Assembly: GCF_021699055.1 (NCBI RefSeq)
Contig: NZ_SSXC01000036.1
Coordinates: 1 to 38,969, forward strand
Length of the DNA stretch: 38,969 bases
Direction: 5' to 3'
DNA from: Blastococcus sp. MG754426
GTDB lineage: Bacteria > Actinomycetota > Actinomycetes > Mycobacteriales > Geodermatophilaceae
The notes under the pieces were generated by a model. It made no database searches, was not told the origin of the DNA, and was given only the letters and a program-made list of their open reading frames with translations. Shown one piece after another: positions 8,107 to 15,686 of the stretch. Each line of letters starts with the position of its first letter. Within the stretch, counting starts at the first letter, position 1. The position numbers and the translations under genes were made by a program.

Positions 8107-8729
8107 GCACCCGCACCCTCGCGGTGGTCAGCGCCGGGCTGTCGACGCCGTCGTCGACCCGGCTGCTGGCCGACCGGCTCACCTCGGCGGCGGTCGAGGC
8201 GCTGCGCGAGCGCGGCATCTCGGCCACCGTCGAGGTGGTCGAGCTGCGGCAGCACGCCCGCGACCTCGCCGACAACCTGACCACCGGCTTCGCCAACCAG
8301 GCGCTGCGCGGCGCGGTGGACACCGTCGTCGGCGCGGACGGGCTGATCGCCGTCACGCCGATCTTCTCGGCGTCCTACAGCGGGCTGTTCAAGACCTTCT
8401 TCGACGTCGTCGAGAAGGACGCGCTGACCGGGAAGCCGGTGCTGCTCGGTGCCACCGCCGGCACCGCGCGGCACTCGTTGGCGCTCGAGCACGCCATGCG
8501 GCCGCTGTTCGCCTACCTCCGGGCCACCGTCGCCCCGACCGCGGTCTTCGCGGCGTCGGAGGACTGGGCCGGCGGCGGGCAGGGCAGCGCGGCGCTCACC
8601 AGCCGGGTGCGCCGGGCGGCCGGCGAGCTCGCCGACCTGGTGGCCGGCCGCCCGCCCGCGGCCCCGGCCGACCCGTTCGCCGACCCGGCGACGTCCTTCG
8701 CGGACCTGCTCCGCGGCAGCGGCGCCTGA
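8103..8729 (+). CDS. NAD(P)H-dependent FMN reductase partner (CE1759-like)
   Basis: A 208-residue flavodoxin-fold reductase. The N-terminal strand-loop LAVVSAGLSTPSSTR is the FMN-phosphate loop. GLIAVTPIFSASYSGLFK is the conserved P-x-x-x-x-S flavin/dimer motif of NADPH-dependent FMN reductases. VLLGATAGTARHSLALEH follows. The start overlaps the LLM stop (ATGA), indicating coupled translation and probably a 1:1 supply of reduced FMN to the monooxygenase. The C-terminus is a short Ala/Pro-rich tail. Confidence 0.92.
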   Translation: MSTRTLAVVSAGLSTPSSTRLLADRLTSAAVEALRERGISATVEVVELRQHARDLADNLTTGFANQALRGAVDTVVGADGLIAVTPIFSASYSGLFKTFFDVVEKDALTGKPVLLGATAGTARHSLALEHAMRPLFAYLRATVAPTAVFAASEDWAGGGQGSAALTSRVRRAAGELADLVAGRPPAAPADPFADPATSFADLLRGSGA

Positions 8730-8756
8730 CACGTCCGGGCACGGGGAGCCCGACCC

Positions 8757-8775
8757 GCGTCCGCGGCCCGGACGC
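8757..8775. terminator. Hairpin between convergent FMN reductase and glutamate-synthase-like genes
   Basis: A perfect 7-bp stem GCGTCCG/CGGACGC with a 5-nt loop lies between the convergent stops at 8729 and 8798. A longer pairing with upstream CGTCCGGGC is also possible. Confidence 0.5.
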
Positions 8776-8797
8776 AGGCAGGGCTTCCTGTGCCCCC

Positions 8798-10372
8798 TCA
8801 GCCGGTGGCGTCGGGCGACGGCGGGGCGCTGCCGCCCTCGGGGGCCGCGCCGGTCATCAGCGCGGTGATCGCGGCGCGGTCCGCGGCCGAGGGCAGGCCC
8901 CACCCCGGCTCGTAGCCGTAGACGTCGTGCAGCGGCGAGGACGTCGTGCGCCCGGTCAGCACCTCCACCGACGCGGTGTCGATCAGCCCGGGGTGCGCCA
9001 CGCCGCACGCCTCGGCCACCTTGAGCAGGTCGCGGCGCAGCGTGCCGATGTAGTTGGCCGCGCGCACCGACTTCAGGGCCGGGTCCAGGCCGCGGGTGAG
9101 CCAGGCGTTCTGCGTCGCCACCCCGGTCGGGCAGGTGTCGGTGTGGCACTTCTGCGCCTGGATGCAGCCGATGGCCAGCATCGCCTCCCGGCCGACGTTG
9201 ACCATGTCGCAGCCCAGGGCGAAGGCGACGACGGCGTTGTCCGGGAGCCCCAGCTTCCCCGCGCCGACGAAGACCACGTCGTCGGCCAGCCCGGCGCGGG
9301 CGAACAGCGCGTGCACGCGGGCGAAGCCCAGCTGGAAGGGCAGCGAGACCGAGTCGGTGAAGATCAGCGGCGCCGCACCGGTGCCGCCCTCGCCGCCGTC
9401 GACCGTCACGAAGTCGACGCCGCGGCCGGTGCTCGCCATGAGCCCGGTGAGCTCCTCCCAGAACGTCATGTCACCGACCGCGGACTTGATGCCCACCGGC
9501 AGGCCGGTCTCGGCGGCCAGGAGCTCCACCCAGTCCAGCAGGCTGTCGACGTCGGAGAACTCGGCGTGCCGCGAGGGGCTGATGCAGTCCACCCCCTCGG
9601 GCACGCCGCGTGCCGCGGCGATCTCCGCCGACACCTTGGCGGCGGGCAGCACGCCGCCGAGGCCCGGCTTCGCCCCCTGGCTCAGCTTGACCTCCAGCGC
9701 GCGCACCGGTGCCCCGGCGACGAGGTCCTTCAGCCGGTCGAGGTCGAAGCGGCCGTGCTCGTCGCGGCAGCCGAAGTACGCGGTGCCGATCTGGAAGACC
9801 AGGTCGCCGCCGTGGCGGTGGTGGCGGGAGATGCCGCCCTCCCCCGTGTTGTGCAGGCAGCCGGCCAGCGCCGCCCCGCGGTTGAGCGCCTCCACCGCCT
9901 GCGCCGAGAGCGAGCCGAAGCTCATCGCGCTGATGTTGACCACCGACGGCGGCCGGAAGGCCGCGGTCCGCCCGCGGGCGGCGCCGAGCACCTTGGCGCA
10001 CGGCAGGTCGACGTCCTGCCCCGCGTGCACGTCGGTCGCCGGCACCGCCGGCCCGAAGGTGCGGTGGTTGATCACCGGGTAGCCGGCGGTGAACTCCAGG
10101 TCGTTGTCGGTGCCGAAGCCGAAGTAGTTGTTCTCCCGCTTGCTCGAGGCGTAGACCCAGCGCCGCTGGTCGCGGGTGAAGGGCCGCTCCTCGTTGTTGC
10201 CGGCGACCAGGTACTGGCGCAGCTCGGGGCCGATCGCCTCGATCAGGTAACGGGCGTGCCCGACCACCGGGTAGTTGCGCAGCAGCGTGTGCTCCCGCTG
10301 CAGCAGGTCACGGACGGCGACGGCGGCGAGCGCGCCGAGACCGGCGGCCGCGGCACGTGGGAGGAGCGCCAT
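8798..10372 (-). CDS. FMN-binding glutamate synthase-family protein
   Basis: A 524-residue protein built on the FMN/Fe-S domain of glutamate synthase, without the glutaminase domain. A hydrophobic N-terminal segment (5-22) may anchor it to the membrane. MSFGSLSAQAVEALNRGA and LHNTGEGG are conserved FMN-domain blocks. DFVTVDGGEGGTGAAP lines the active site, and CIQAQKCHTDTCPTGVATQ holds the three cysteines of a 3Fe-4S cluster. Stand-alone proteins of this type are not proven to make glutamate. It sits downstream of the gluconate genes with a 74-bp gap, so a shared operon is uncertain. Confidence 0.9.
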   Translation of the reverse strand: MALLPRAAAAGLGALAAVAVRDLLQREHTLLRNYPVVGHARYLIEAIGPELRQYLVAGNNEERPFTRDQRRWVYASSKRENNYFGFGTDNDLEFTAGYPVINHRTFGPAVPATDVHAGQDVDLPCAKVLGAARGRTAAFRPPSVVNISAMSFGSLSAQAVEALNRGAALAGCLHNTGEGGISRHHRHGGDLVFQIGTAYFGCRDEHGRFDLDRLKDLVAGAPVRALEVKLSQGAKPGLGGVLPAAKVSAEIAAARGVPEGVDCISPSRHAEFSDVDSLLDWVELLAAETGLPVGIKSAVGDMTFWEELTGLMASTGRGVDFVTVDGGEGGTGAAPLIFTDSVSLPFQLGFARVHALFARAGLADDVVFVGAGKLGLPDNAVVAFALGCDMVNVGREAMLAIGCIQAQKCHTDTCPTGVATQNAWLTRGLDPALKSVRAANYIGTLRRDLLKVAEACGVAHPGLIDTASVEVLTGRTTSSPLHDVYGYEPGWGLPSAADRAAITALMTGAAPEGGSAPPSPDATG

Positions 10373-10413
10373 GCCCCACTATCGCGCGCCCGCCGGCGCG
10401 GCGCAGTCGGTGC

Positions 10414-10431
10414 GGCGGGCCCCCACCCGCC
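10414..10431 (-). terminator. Hairpin after GntP permease
   Basis: GGCGGG-CCCCCA-CCCGCC is a perfect 6-bp stem just downstream of the permease stop (10447) and upstream of the glutamate-synthase-like gene. It may separate or attenuate the two units. Confidence 0.4.
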
Positions 10432-10446
10432 CCGCCGCCGCCGTCG

Positions 10447-11904
10447 TCAGAGGAAGAGGCTCAGCACCAGCGCGAGCACGAACCCGATCGTGCCCAGCAG
10501 GGTCTCCATCACCGTCCAGGTCTTCAGCGTCGTCTTCTCGTCCATCCCGAAGAACCGGCTGACCAGCCAGAAGCCGGAGTCGTTGACGTGCGACAGCACG
10601 GTGGCCCCGGAGGCGATGGCGATGACGATGAGCGCCAGGTCGATCGAGCTCAGCCCGTCGGTGGCCTCCACCACGGGCGCGATCAGCCCGGCCGCGGTGG
10701 TCAGGGCCACGGTGGCCGATCCCTGCGCCACCCGCAGCAACGTGGAGATGACGAAGGCCGCGACGATCACCGGCAGCCCGATGTCGCCCAGGACGTCGGC
10801 CAGCGCCGCGCCGATGCCGCTGGCCCGCAGCACCCCGCCGAACATGCCACCGGCGCCGGTGATCAGGATGATCGCGCAGACCGGGCCGAGGGCGCTGTTG
10901 ACGATGGACTCGACCTCCGCGCCGCTCTCGCCGCGGCGACGGCCCAGCACCCACATCGCCACGAGCACGGTGATCAGCAGGGCGACGGGCGTGGCGCCGA
11001 GGAGCTGCCCCCACTCCACCACGAGCGACTCCTCGTCCAGCACCCCCTCGGTGGCCAGGGTGGACAGCCCCGTGTTGAGGAAGATCAGCACCAGCGGCAG
11101 GAGCAGGATGCCGACGACCGTGCCGAAGCGCGGCGGCGCCGGCCGGGTCGCGGTGCCCGCCCGGGCGCCGGCGGCGGTGGCGATCCCCGGCGAGCTGCCC
11201 TCGACCGAGGGGTCGGGGGCGTCGTCGGCGGTCCGCTGGTCGGACAGGATGTCCGGCACCGCGATGTCGTACCGGCGACCGGCCCACAGGCCGAACAGGT
11301 AGCCGCCGAGGAACCAGGTCGGGATGCCGATGATCAGCCCGAAGACCAGCGTCAGCCCGATGTCGGCGCCGACCAGCTCCGCCGCGGCCACCGGCCCGGG
11401 GTGCGGCGGGACGAACGCGTGCATGACGGCGAACGCGCCCGCCACCGGCAGGCCGTAGGTCAGCAGCGACCCGCCCAGCCGGCGGGCGACGGTGAACACG
11501 ATCGGCAGGAAGACGACGAGCCCGGCGTCGAAGAAGATCGGGAACCCGAAGAGCAGCGCGGCGACGCCGAGCGCCAGCGGCGCGCGTTCCTCCCCGAAGC
11601 GCCGGATGAGGCTGTCGGCCAGGACCTGCGCCCCGCCGCTGTGCTCGAACAGCCGCCCCAGCATGGCGCCCAGGCCGACCAGCAGCGCGACGGCGGCGAG
11701 GGTGGACCCGAAGCCGGACGTCATGGTGTCCACGACGTCGCCGATCGGCACCTGCGCGGCCAGCGCCACCAGCAGGCTGACCAGGATCAGCGCGACGAAG
11801 GCGTGCAGCTTGAGCTTCATGATGAGGAAGAGCAGGACCCCCACCGCGACCGCGGCGATCAGCAGCAGCGGGCCGGCGCTCAGCGCCGGTTCGACCTCGG
11901 GCAT
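10447..11904 (-). CDS. GntP-family gluconate permease
   Basis: A 485-residue polytopic inner-membrane protein with about 12 hydrophobic segments. The GntP-family block FFDAGLVVFLPIVF follows FGFPI, and FVPPHPGPVAAAE is the other conserved family motif. A hydrophilic loop around residues 220-250 is longer than in enteric GntP. The family imports gluconate or related sugar acids by proton symport. GGAGGAGCC precedes the ATG, and the start is only 15 bp after the FGGY kinase stop, so import and phosphorylation are co-expressed. Confidence 0.94.
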   Translation of the reverse strand: MPEVEPALSAGPLLLIAAVAVGVLLFLIMKLKLHAFVALILVSLLVALAAQVPIGDVVDTMTSGFGSTLAAVALLVGLGAMLGRLFEHSGGAQVLADSLIRRFGEERAPLALGVAALLFGFPIFFDAGLVVFLPIVFTVARRLGGSLLTYGLPVAGAFAVMHAFVPPHPGPVAAAELVGADIGLTLVFGLIIGIPTWFLGGYLFGLWAGRRYDIAVPDILSDQRTADDAPDPSVEGSSPGIATAAGARAGTATRPAPPRFGTVVGILLLPLVLIFLNTGLSTLATEGVLDEESLVVEWGQLLGATPVALLITVLVAMWVLGRRRGESGAEVESIVNSALGPVCAIILITGAGGMFGGVLRASGIGAALADVLGDIGLPVIVAAFVISTLLRVAQGSATVALTTAAGLIAPVVEATDGLSSIDLALIVIAIASGATVLSHVNDSGFWLVSRFFGMDEKTTLKTWTVMETLLGTIGFVLALVLSLFL

Positions 11905-11919
11905 GGCTCCTCCACGGGC

Positions 11920-13473
11920 TCAGGTGGATCGGGTCGGTACGTCGTCCAGTGCGTCGAGCGTGGTGAGGACGTCGACCAGGGCCGTGGTGGACCGGTCGAC
12001 GAGCGGGCGCAGCTGCCGGTACACCGCCACCGCACCCGGGTCGGGCAGCACCGGCTCGCGGACGGCGACCAGCGCGGTGGCGGCTGTCAGGTCGGGCAGC
12101 GCGCCGAGGGCGTGCCAGCCCAGCAGGCAGGCGCCCAGGCCGGTGCCCTCGGGCGAGTCGGCGACCCGCACCGGCAGGTCCAGGGCGGCGGCCAGCGTCT
12201 CGATCCACAGCGGCGAGGCGACCGCGCCGCCGGTGGCCCGGACTTCGCGCACCGGCACGTCGGTGGCGGCGAAGGCGTCGCGCACCAGCGCCAGCTGCTG
12301 GCAGACCCCCTCGACGGCGGCGCGGACGAGGTGCGGGCGGCGGTGCTCGCGGCGCAGCCCGAGGTAGGCCCCCCGCATCCCCGAGCGCCACCACGGCGCC
12401 CGCTCGCCGAGCAGGTAGGGCAGGCACAGCAGGCCGGAGCTGCCGACCGGCACCGCCGCGGCCTCCTCCAGCAGCCGGGCGTCGAGGTCGTCGGCGTCCT
12501 CCCCCACCGGGCCCTCGGCGTCACCGGGCCCCGCCGCGAAGGCCTCCGCGGCCCACCGCACCACCGATCCGCCGTTGTTGATCGCGCCGCCCACCACCCA
12601 GGCGTCGTCGGTGAGCGCGTAGCAGAAGAGCCGCCGGCCCGGGTCCACCGTCGGCCGGGGGACGACGATGCGCATCGCCCCGCTGGTGCCCAGCGACACG
12701 GCGGCGACGTCCGAGCGCACCGCGCCGACGCCCAGGTTGGCGAGCACCCCGTCGGAGGCGCCGACCACCACGGGCAGCCCTTCCGGCAGGCCCGTGCCGG
12801 CGGCCACCTCGGGACGCAGGCCGGGCAGCAAGGCCGTCGTCGGCAGCACCTCGCCCAGCTGGCGGGAGCGGACGCCGGCGATGCTCATCGCCTCCTCGTC
12901 CCAGCGCCCGCCGCGGATGTCGTAGAGGCCGGTGGCCGACGCGCAGGACCGGTCGAGCACGTGCCGGCCGCCGCAGAGGGCGGCCACCACCAGCTCCTTG
13001 ACGCCGCCCCAGCGGGGCACGCCGGCCACCCGCGCGGCGTCCTCCGCCCGCTCCCAGGACAGCTTCACCAGCGGCGACATCGCGTGCACCGGGGTGCCGG
13101 TGCGGGCGTGCAGGTCGGCGGCCCGGCCGTCGGCCACCAGTGCCTGGGCCCACTGCGCGGCGCGGTCGTCGGCCCAGGTCACCACCGGGCCCAGCGGGCG
13201 GCCCTCGTCGTCCATGGGCACCAGGCCGTGCATGGCCGCGCTGAGGGAGACGGCGACGACGGTGTCCCCGCGGTCGCGGGCCCGTGCGGCGACCTCGCCC
13301 AACGCCTCGACGGCGGCCGCGGCCAGCTGCCCGGCGTCGAGCTCCGCGCGGCCGGGGGCGGGCACCAGCAGCGGGTAGGCGACGCTGGCCACGTCGCGGA
13401 CGCGGCCGTCGGTGCCCGCGGTGACCGCCTTGGTCGCCGTGGTGCCCGAGTCCAGCCCCACCACGACGTCCAC
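11920..13473 (-). CDS. FGGY-family carbohydrate kinase, probable gluconokinase
   Basis: A 517-residue ASKHA-fold kinase. The phosphate-1 motif is GLDSGTTATKA near the N-terminus. SLSAAMHGLVPMD and TWADDRA form the substrate region. SLGTSGAMR is phosphate-2, and ATGGAVASPLW with SPEGTGLGACLLG is the adenosine region. Gluconate is inferred from the adjacent GntP permease; xylulose-type sugars are the alternative. I chose GTG 13473 because CAGGGGG lies about 5 nt upstream. An in-frame ATG at 13509 has no comparable RBS. No GntR-type regulator lies beside the pair. Confidence 0.9.
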   Translation of the reverse strand: MDVVVGLDSGTTATKAVTAGTDGRVRDVASVAYPLLVPAPGRAELDAGQLAAAAVEALGEVAARARDRGDTVVAVSLSAAMHGLVPMDDEGRPLGPVVTWADDRAAQWAQALVADGRAADLHARTGTPVHAMSPLVKLSWERAEDAARVAGVPRWGGVKELVVAALCGGRHVLDRSCASATGLYDIRGGRWDEEAMSIAGVRSRQLGEVLPTTALLPGLRPEVAAGTGLPEGLPVVVGASDGVLANLGVGAVRSDVAAVSLGTSGAMRIVVPRPTVDPGRRLFCYALTDDAWVVGGAINNGGSVVRWAAEAFAAGPGDAEGPVGEDADDLDARLLEEAAAVPVGSSGLLCLPYLLGERAPWWRSGMRGAYLGLRREHRRPHLVRAAVEGVCQQLALVRDAFAATDVPVREVRATGGAVASPLWIETLAAALDLPVRVADSPEGTGLGACLLGWHALGALPDLTAATALVAVREPVLPDPGAVAVYRQLRPLVDRSTTALVDVLTTLDALDDVPTRST

Positions 13474-13513
13474 GGGCACCCCCTGACCGGCTCGTCCGCT
13501 GGTCCGCATCGTG

Positions 13514-13529
13514 CCCGCGCAGGCGCGGG
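13514..13529 (-). terminator. Small hairpin between MFS and kinase genes
   Basis: CCCGCG-CAGG-CGCGGG forms a 6-bp stem in the 75-bp gap between the MFS stop and the kinase start, possibly separating the two transcription units. A second stem (GGCCGG/CCGGCC, 13539-13558) overlaps the MFS stop. Confidence 0.35.
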
Positions 13530-13548
13530 GCGGCAACCGGCCGGACCG

Positions 13549-14880
13549 TCAGCCGGCCGAGGGCCCCCCGCGCAGCCGCTGCCGGACGGCGACGTGCAGC
13601 GGCTGCAGCACCACCCCGTCGCGGGCCAGCCGCGCACGGAGCTGCCTGCGGTGCCGCACCACCCCGGCCAGCCCGATCGCCCAGAACAGGTACTGGACCG
13701 AGAACGCGGCCCGGAACGCGTCCAGGTCGTAGGCGGTGGAGGCGCCGGGGGTCAGCAGGTCCAGCACCGCGCCGACGGCCAGGATGGTCAGCAGGGAGGC
13801 CACGAAGCCGCCGACGTTGACCACGCCGCTCGCGCTGCCGTGCCGCTCCACCGGGTTCTCGGTGCGGGCGTAGTCGAACCCGATCATCGAGCCGGGGCCG
13901 TTGGTGCCCAGGACGACGACCAGCAGCACGAGCAGCGGCAGCGGGGCGCGGCCGGGCCACAGGAGCACGACGGTCCAGGCGGACGCCGTCGCCGCCAGGA
14001 TGCCGAACACCAGGACGGAGCGGCGCAGCGGCCACCGGGCGCACAGCCGGCCCAGCGCCGGGCCCACGCCCATGCCGACCAGCACGAGCAGGGTGAGCAG
14101 GGCGGCCGCGGTGCCCGGCGACAGCCCCTGGCCGACGACCAGGAAGGGGTAGCCCCACAGGAGCGCGAACACCGTGCCCGAGAACTGCGTGACCAGGTGC
14201 GTGTAGAGCCCGATGCGGGTGCCGGGCTCGGCCCAGGTGTCGGCGAGCCCCCGGCGCAGCTGCGCCAGGTCCGGCACCGCCGCGCGGGTGCTCCCCTCGG
14301 GCGCGTCCCGCAGCGCCAGGAGCACCAGCAGCGCGACGAGGACGCCGGTGGCCGCGGCCCCCAGGAAGGTCGCCGTCCAGGAGGTGGTCTGCAGCAGGGT
14401 GACCAGCGGGTAGGCCGCGACGATCGAGCCGATCTGGCCGAGGATCCCGGTGAGCTGGGTGATCAGCGGCGCGGCCGACCCCGGGAACCAGAGGGAGACG
14501 ACCCGGAGCACGCTGATGAACGTCATCGCGTCGCCCGCGCCGACCAGCACCCGGGCGACGACCGCGGTGGGGACGTCGGTCGCCAGCGACAGCACCAGCT
14601 GCCCGGCCGCCATGGTGACCGCGCCGGCGAGGATCATCCGCCGCGACCCGAAGCGGTCCAGCGCGACGCCGACCGGCACCTGCAGCCCCGCGTAGACCGC
14701 CAGCTGCAGCACGAGGAACAGCGACACCGCCGAGGCCCCGGCCGAGAAGCGTTCCTGCGCCTCGACGGCGGCGACGCCGAGGGACGAGCGGTGGAAGACG
14801 GCGACCGCGTACGCCAGGAGGCCCACGGCCCACATCGCGTAGGCGCGGCCCGACGGACGGGCACGGTCGGCGGAGGTCAC
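13549..14880 (-). CDS. MFS transporter
   Basis: A 443-residue major facilitator with about 12 hydrophobic segments. The loop 2-3 signature appears as GVALDRFGSRRM (about 72-83), and VARVLVGAGDAMTFISVLR resembles motif B. The substrate is not evident. A weak similarity to nitrate- or sugar-acid-type MFS proteins does not discriminate. The GTG start at 14880 has no clear RBS. It is divergent from a TetR gene across 89 bp containing a large inverted repeat, so substrate-induced derepression is likely. It runs in the same direction as the gluconate genes but is separated by hairpins. Confidence 0.87.
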   Translation of the reverse strand: MTSADRARPSGRAYAMWAVGLLAYAVAVFHRSSLGVAAVEAQERFSAGASAVSLFLVLQLAVYAGLQVPVGVALDRFGSRRMILAGAVTMAAGQLVLSLATDVPTAVVARVLVGAGDAMTFISVLRVVSLWFPGSAAPLITQLTGILGQIGSIVAAYPLVTLLQTTSWTATFLGAAATGVLVALLVLLALRDAPEGSTRAAVPDLAQLRRGLADTWAEPGTRIGLYTHLVTQFSGTVFALLWGYPFLVVGQGLSPGTAAALLTLLVLVGMGVGPALGRLCARWPLRRSVLVFGILAATASAWTVVLLWPGRAPLPLLVLLVVVLGTNGPGSMIGFDYARTENPVERHGSASGVVNVGGFVASLLTILAVGAVLDLLTPGASTAYDLDAFRAAFSVQYLFWAIGLAGVVRHRRQLRARLARDGVVLQPLHVAVRQRLRGGPSAG

Positions 14881-14917
14881 CTGAGGAGGACACCACGACC
14901 GGGGCCCCTCTTCCCCC

Positions 14918-14947
14918 GGTGGCCGTGAGTTGCCTCACCGGGCCACC
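14918..14947. promoter_or_regulatory. Inverted repeat, likely operator of the divergent TetR
   Basis: GGTGGCC-GTGAG-TTGC-CTCAC-(CG)-GGCCACC gives 12 paired positions with one 2-nt bulge. The core GTGAG-N4-CTCAC (14925-14938) is perfect. It sits between the MFS start and the TetR gene and covers the TetR -35 region. Confidence 0.55.
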
Positions 14948-14956
14948 CGGGCCCGC

Positions 14957-14962
14957 TAGCCT
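14957..14962 (+). promoter_or_regulatory. -10 element of a probable leaderless TetR transcript
   Basis: TAGCCT is followed by exactly 7 nt and then the GTG start at 14970. No Shine-Dalgarno sequence is present, so translation probably starts on the first transcribed base. Confidence 0.5.
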
Positions 14963-14969
14963 CGGCCCG

Positions 14970-15599
14970 GTGGACGCGCTGGTGGACCCCGCCGACGACC
15001 CGGCCGTGGACGACGGGCACCGCCGCGGACGGATCCTGCGGGCGCTGGCCACCTGCATGGCGGGAAAGGGGTACCCCGCCACCACCATCTCCGACATCGC
15101 CCGCGAGGGCCGGGTGTCCAAGACGGTCGTCTACGCCCACTTCCGGGACAAGGAGCACTGCCTGCTCGAGCTCTACACCCGGGCCAACGACAAGGTGCTG
15201 GACCGGGTCCGTGAGGCGCAGGAGGACGCCCGCGCAGCCGGCCTGCCGTGGCGGGACCGGCTGCGCGCGGGCATCGGCTGCTACCTCCGCACGCTCGCGA
15301 CCGAGCCCGCGATCGCCTGGGCCGCGCTCGTCGAGGTGCAGGCGGCCGGTCCGCGGGCGCGCGCGCTGCGCCGGCAGGTGATCGACCGGTACGTCGACCT
15401 GATCGGCGAGGTGGCCGGCGAGCTGGCGCGGCAGCACCCCGGCGAGGTGCGGCCGGTCGACCGGCAGCTGGTGCTCGCCGCCGTGGGCGGGATCAACGAG
15501 CTGATGCTCGCCCGCGTCGAGCGGGGCGACGCCGGGCACCTCGGGGACGACGTGGACGACGCGACGGCGGTCGTGGTGGGTCTGCTCGAGCGGCGCTGA
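14970..15599 (+). CDS. TetR-family transcriptional regulator
   Basis: A 209-residue regulator. The N-terminal DNA-binding domain has TTISDIAREGRVSKTVVYAH (about residues 39-58), followed by FRDKEHCLLELY. The C-terminal ligand domain is helical and unassignable. The GTG at 14970 was chosen because it follows a TAGCCT -10 element by 7 nt, and upstream codons in the same frame read through the promoter. It probably represses the divergent MFS transporter and itself through the inverted repeat at 14918-14947. Confidence 0.9.
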   Translation: MDALVDPADDPAVDDGHRRGRILRALATCMAGKGYPATTISDIAREGRVSKTVVYAHFRDKEHCLLELYTRANDKVLDRVREAQEDARAAGLPWRDRLRAGIGCYLRTLATEPAIAWAALVEVQAAGPRARALRRQVIDRYVDLIGEVAGELARQHPGEVRPVDRQLVLAAVGGINELMLARVERGDAGHLGDDVDDATAVVVGLLERR

Positions 15600-15636
15600 G
15601 CCCGCCCGGCCGGCGCCGCGGCGGGCGGGCCCCGCA

Positions 15637-15673
15637 CCCGCGGCCCGCCTCCGGGCAGGAGGCGGGCCGCGGG
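15637..15673. terminator. Strong 16-bp hairpin between convergent TetR and heptad-repeat genes
   Basis: A perfect 16-bp stem (15637-15652 with 15658-15673) and a 5-nt GGGCA loop occupy the gap between the stops at 15599 and 15687. It is symmetrical and can end transcription from both sides. Confidence 0.75.
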
Positions 15674-15686
15674 CTGGTGGTGCGGG

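Noticed and set aside
10357..14928. A 1523-codon open frame on the plus strand
   Set aside because: It lies opposite the MFS, FGGY kinase and GntP genes, all with clear motifs. Its translation is a Gly/Arg/Gln/His-rich low-complexity string typical of antisense frames at high GC.
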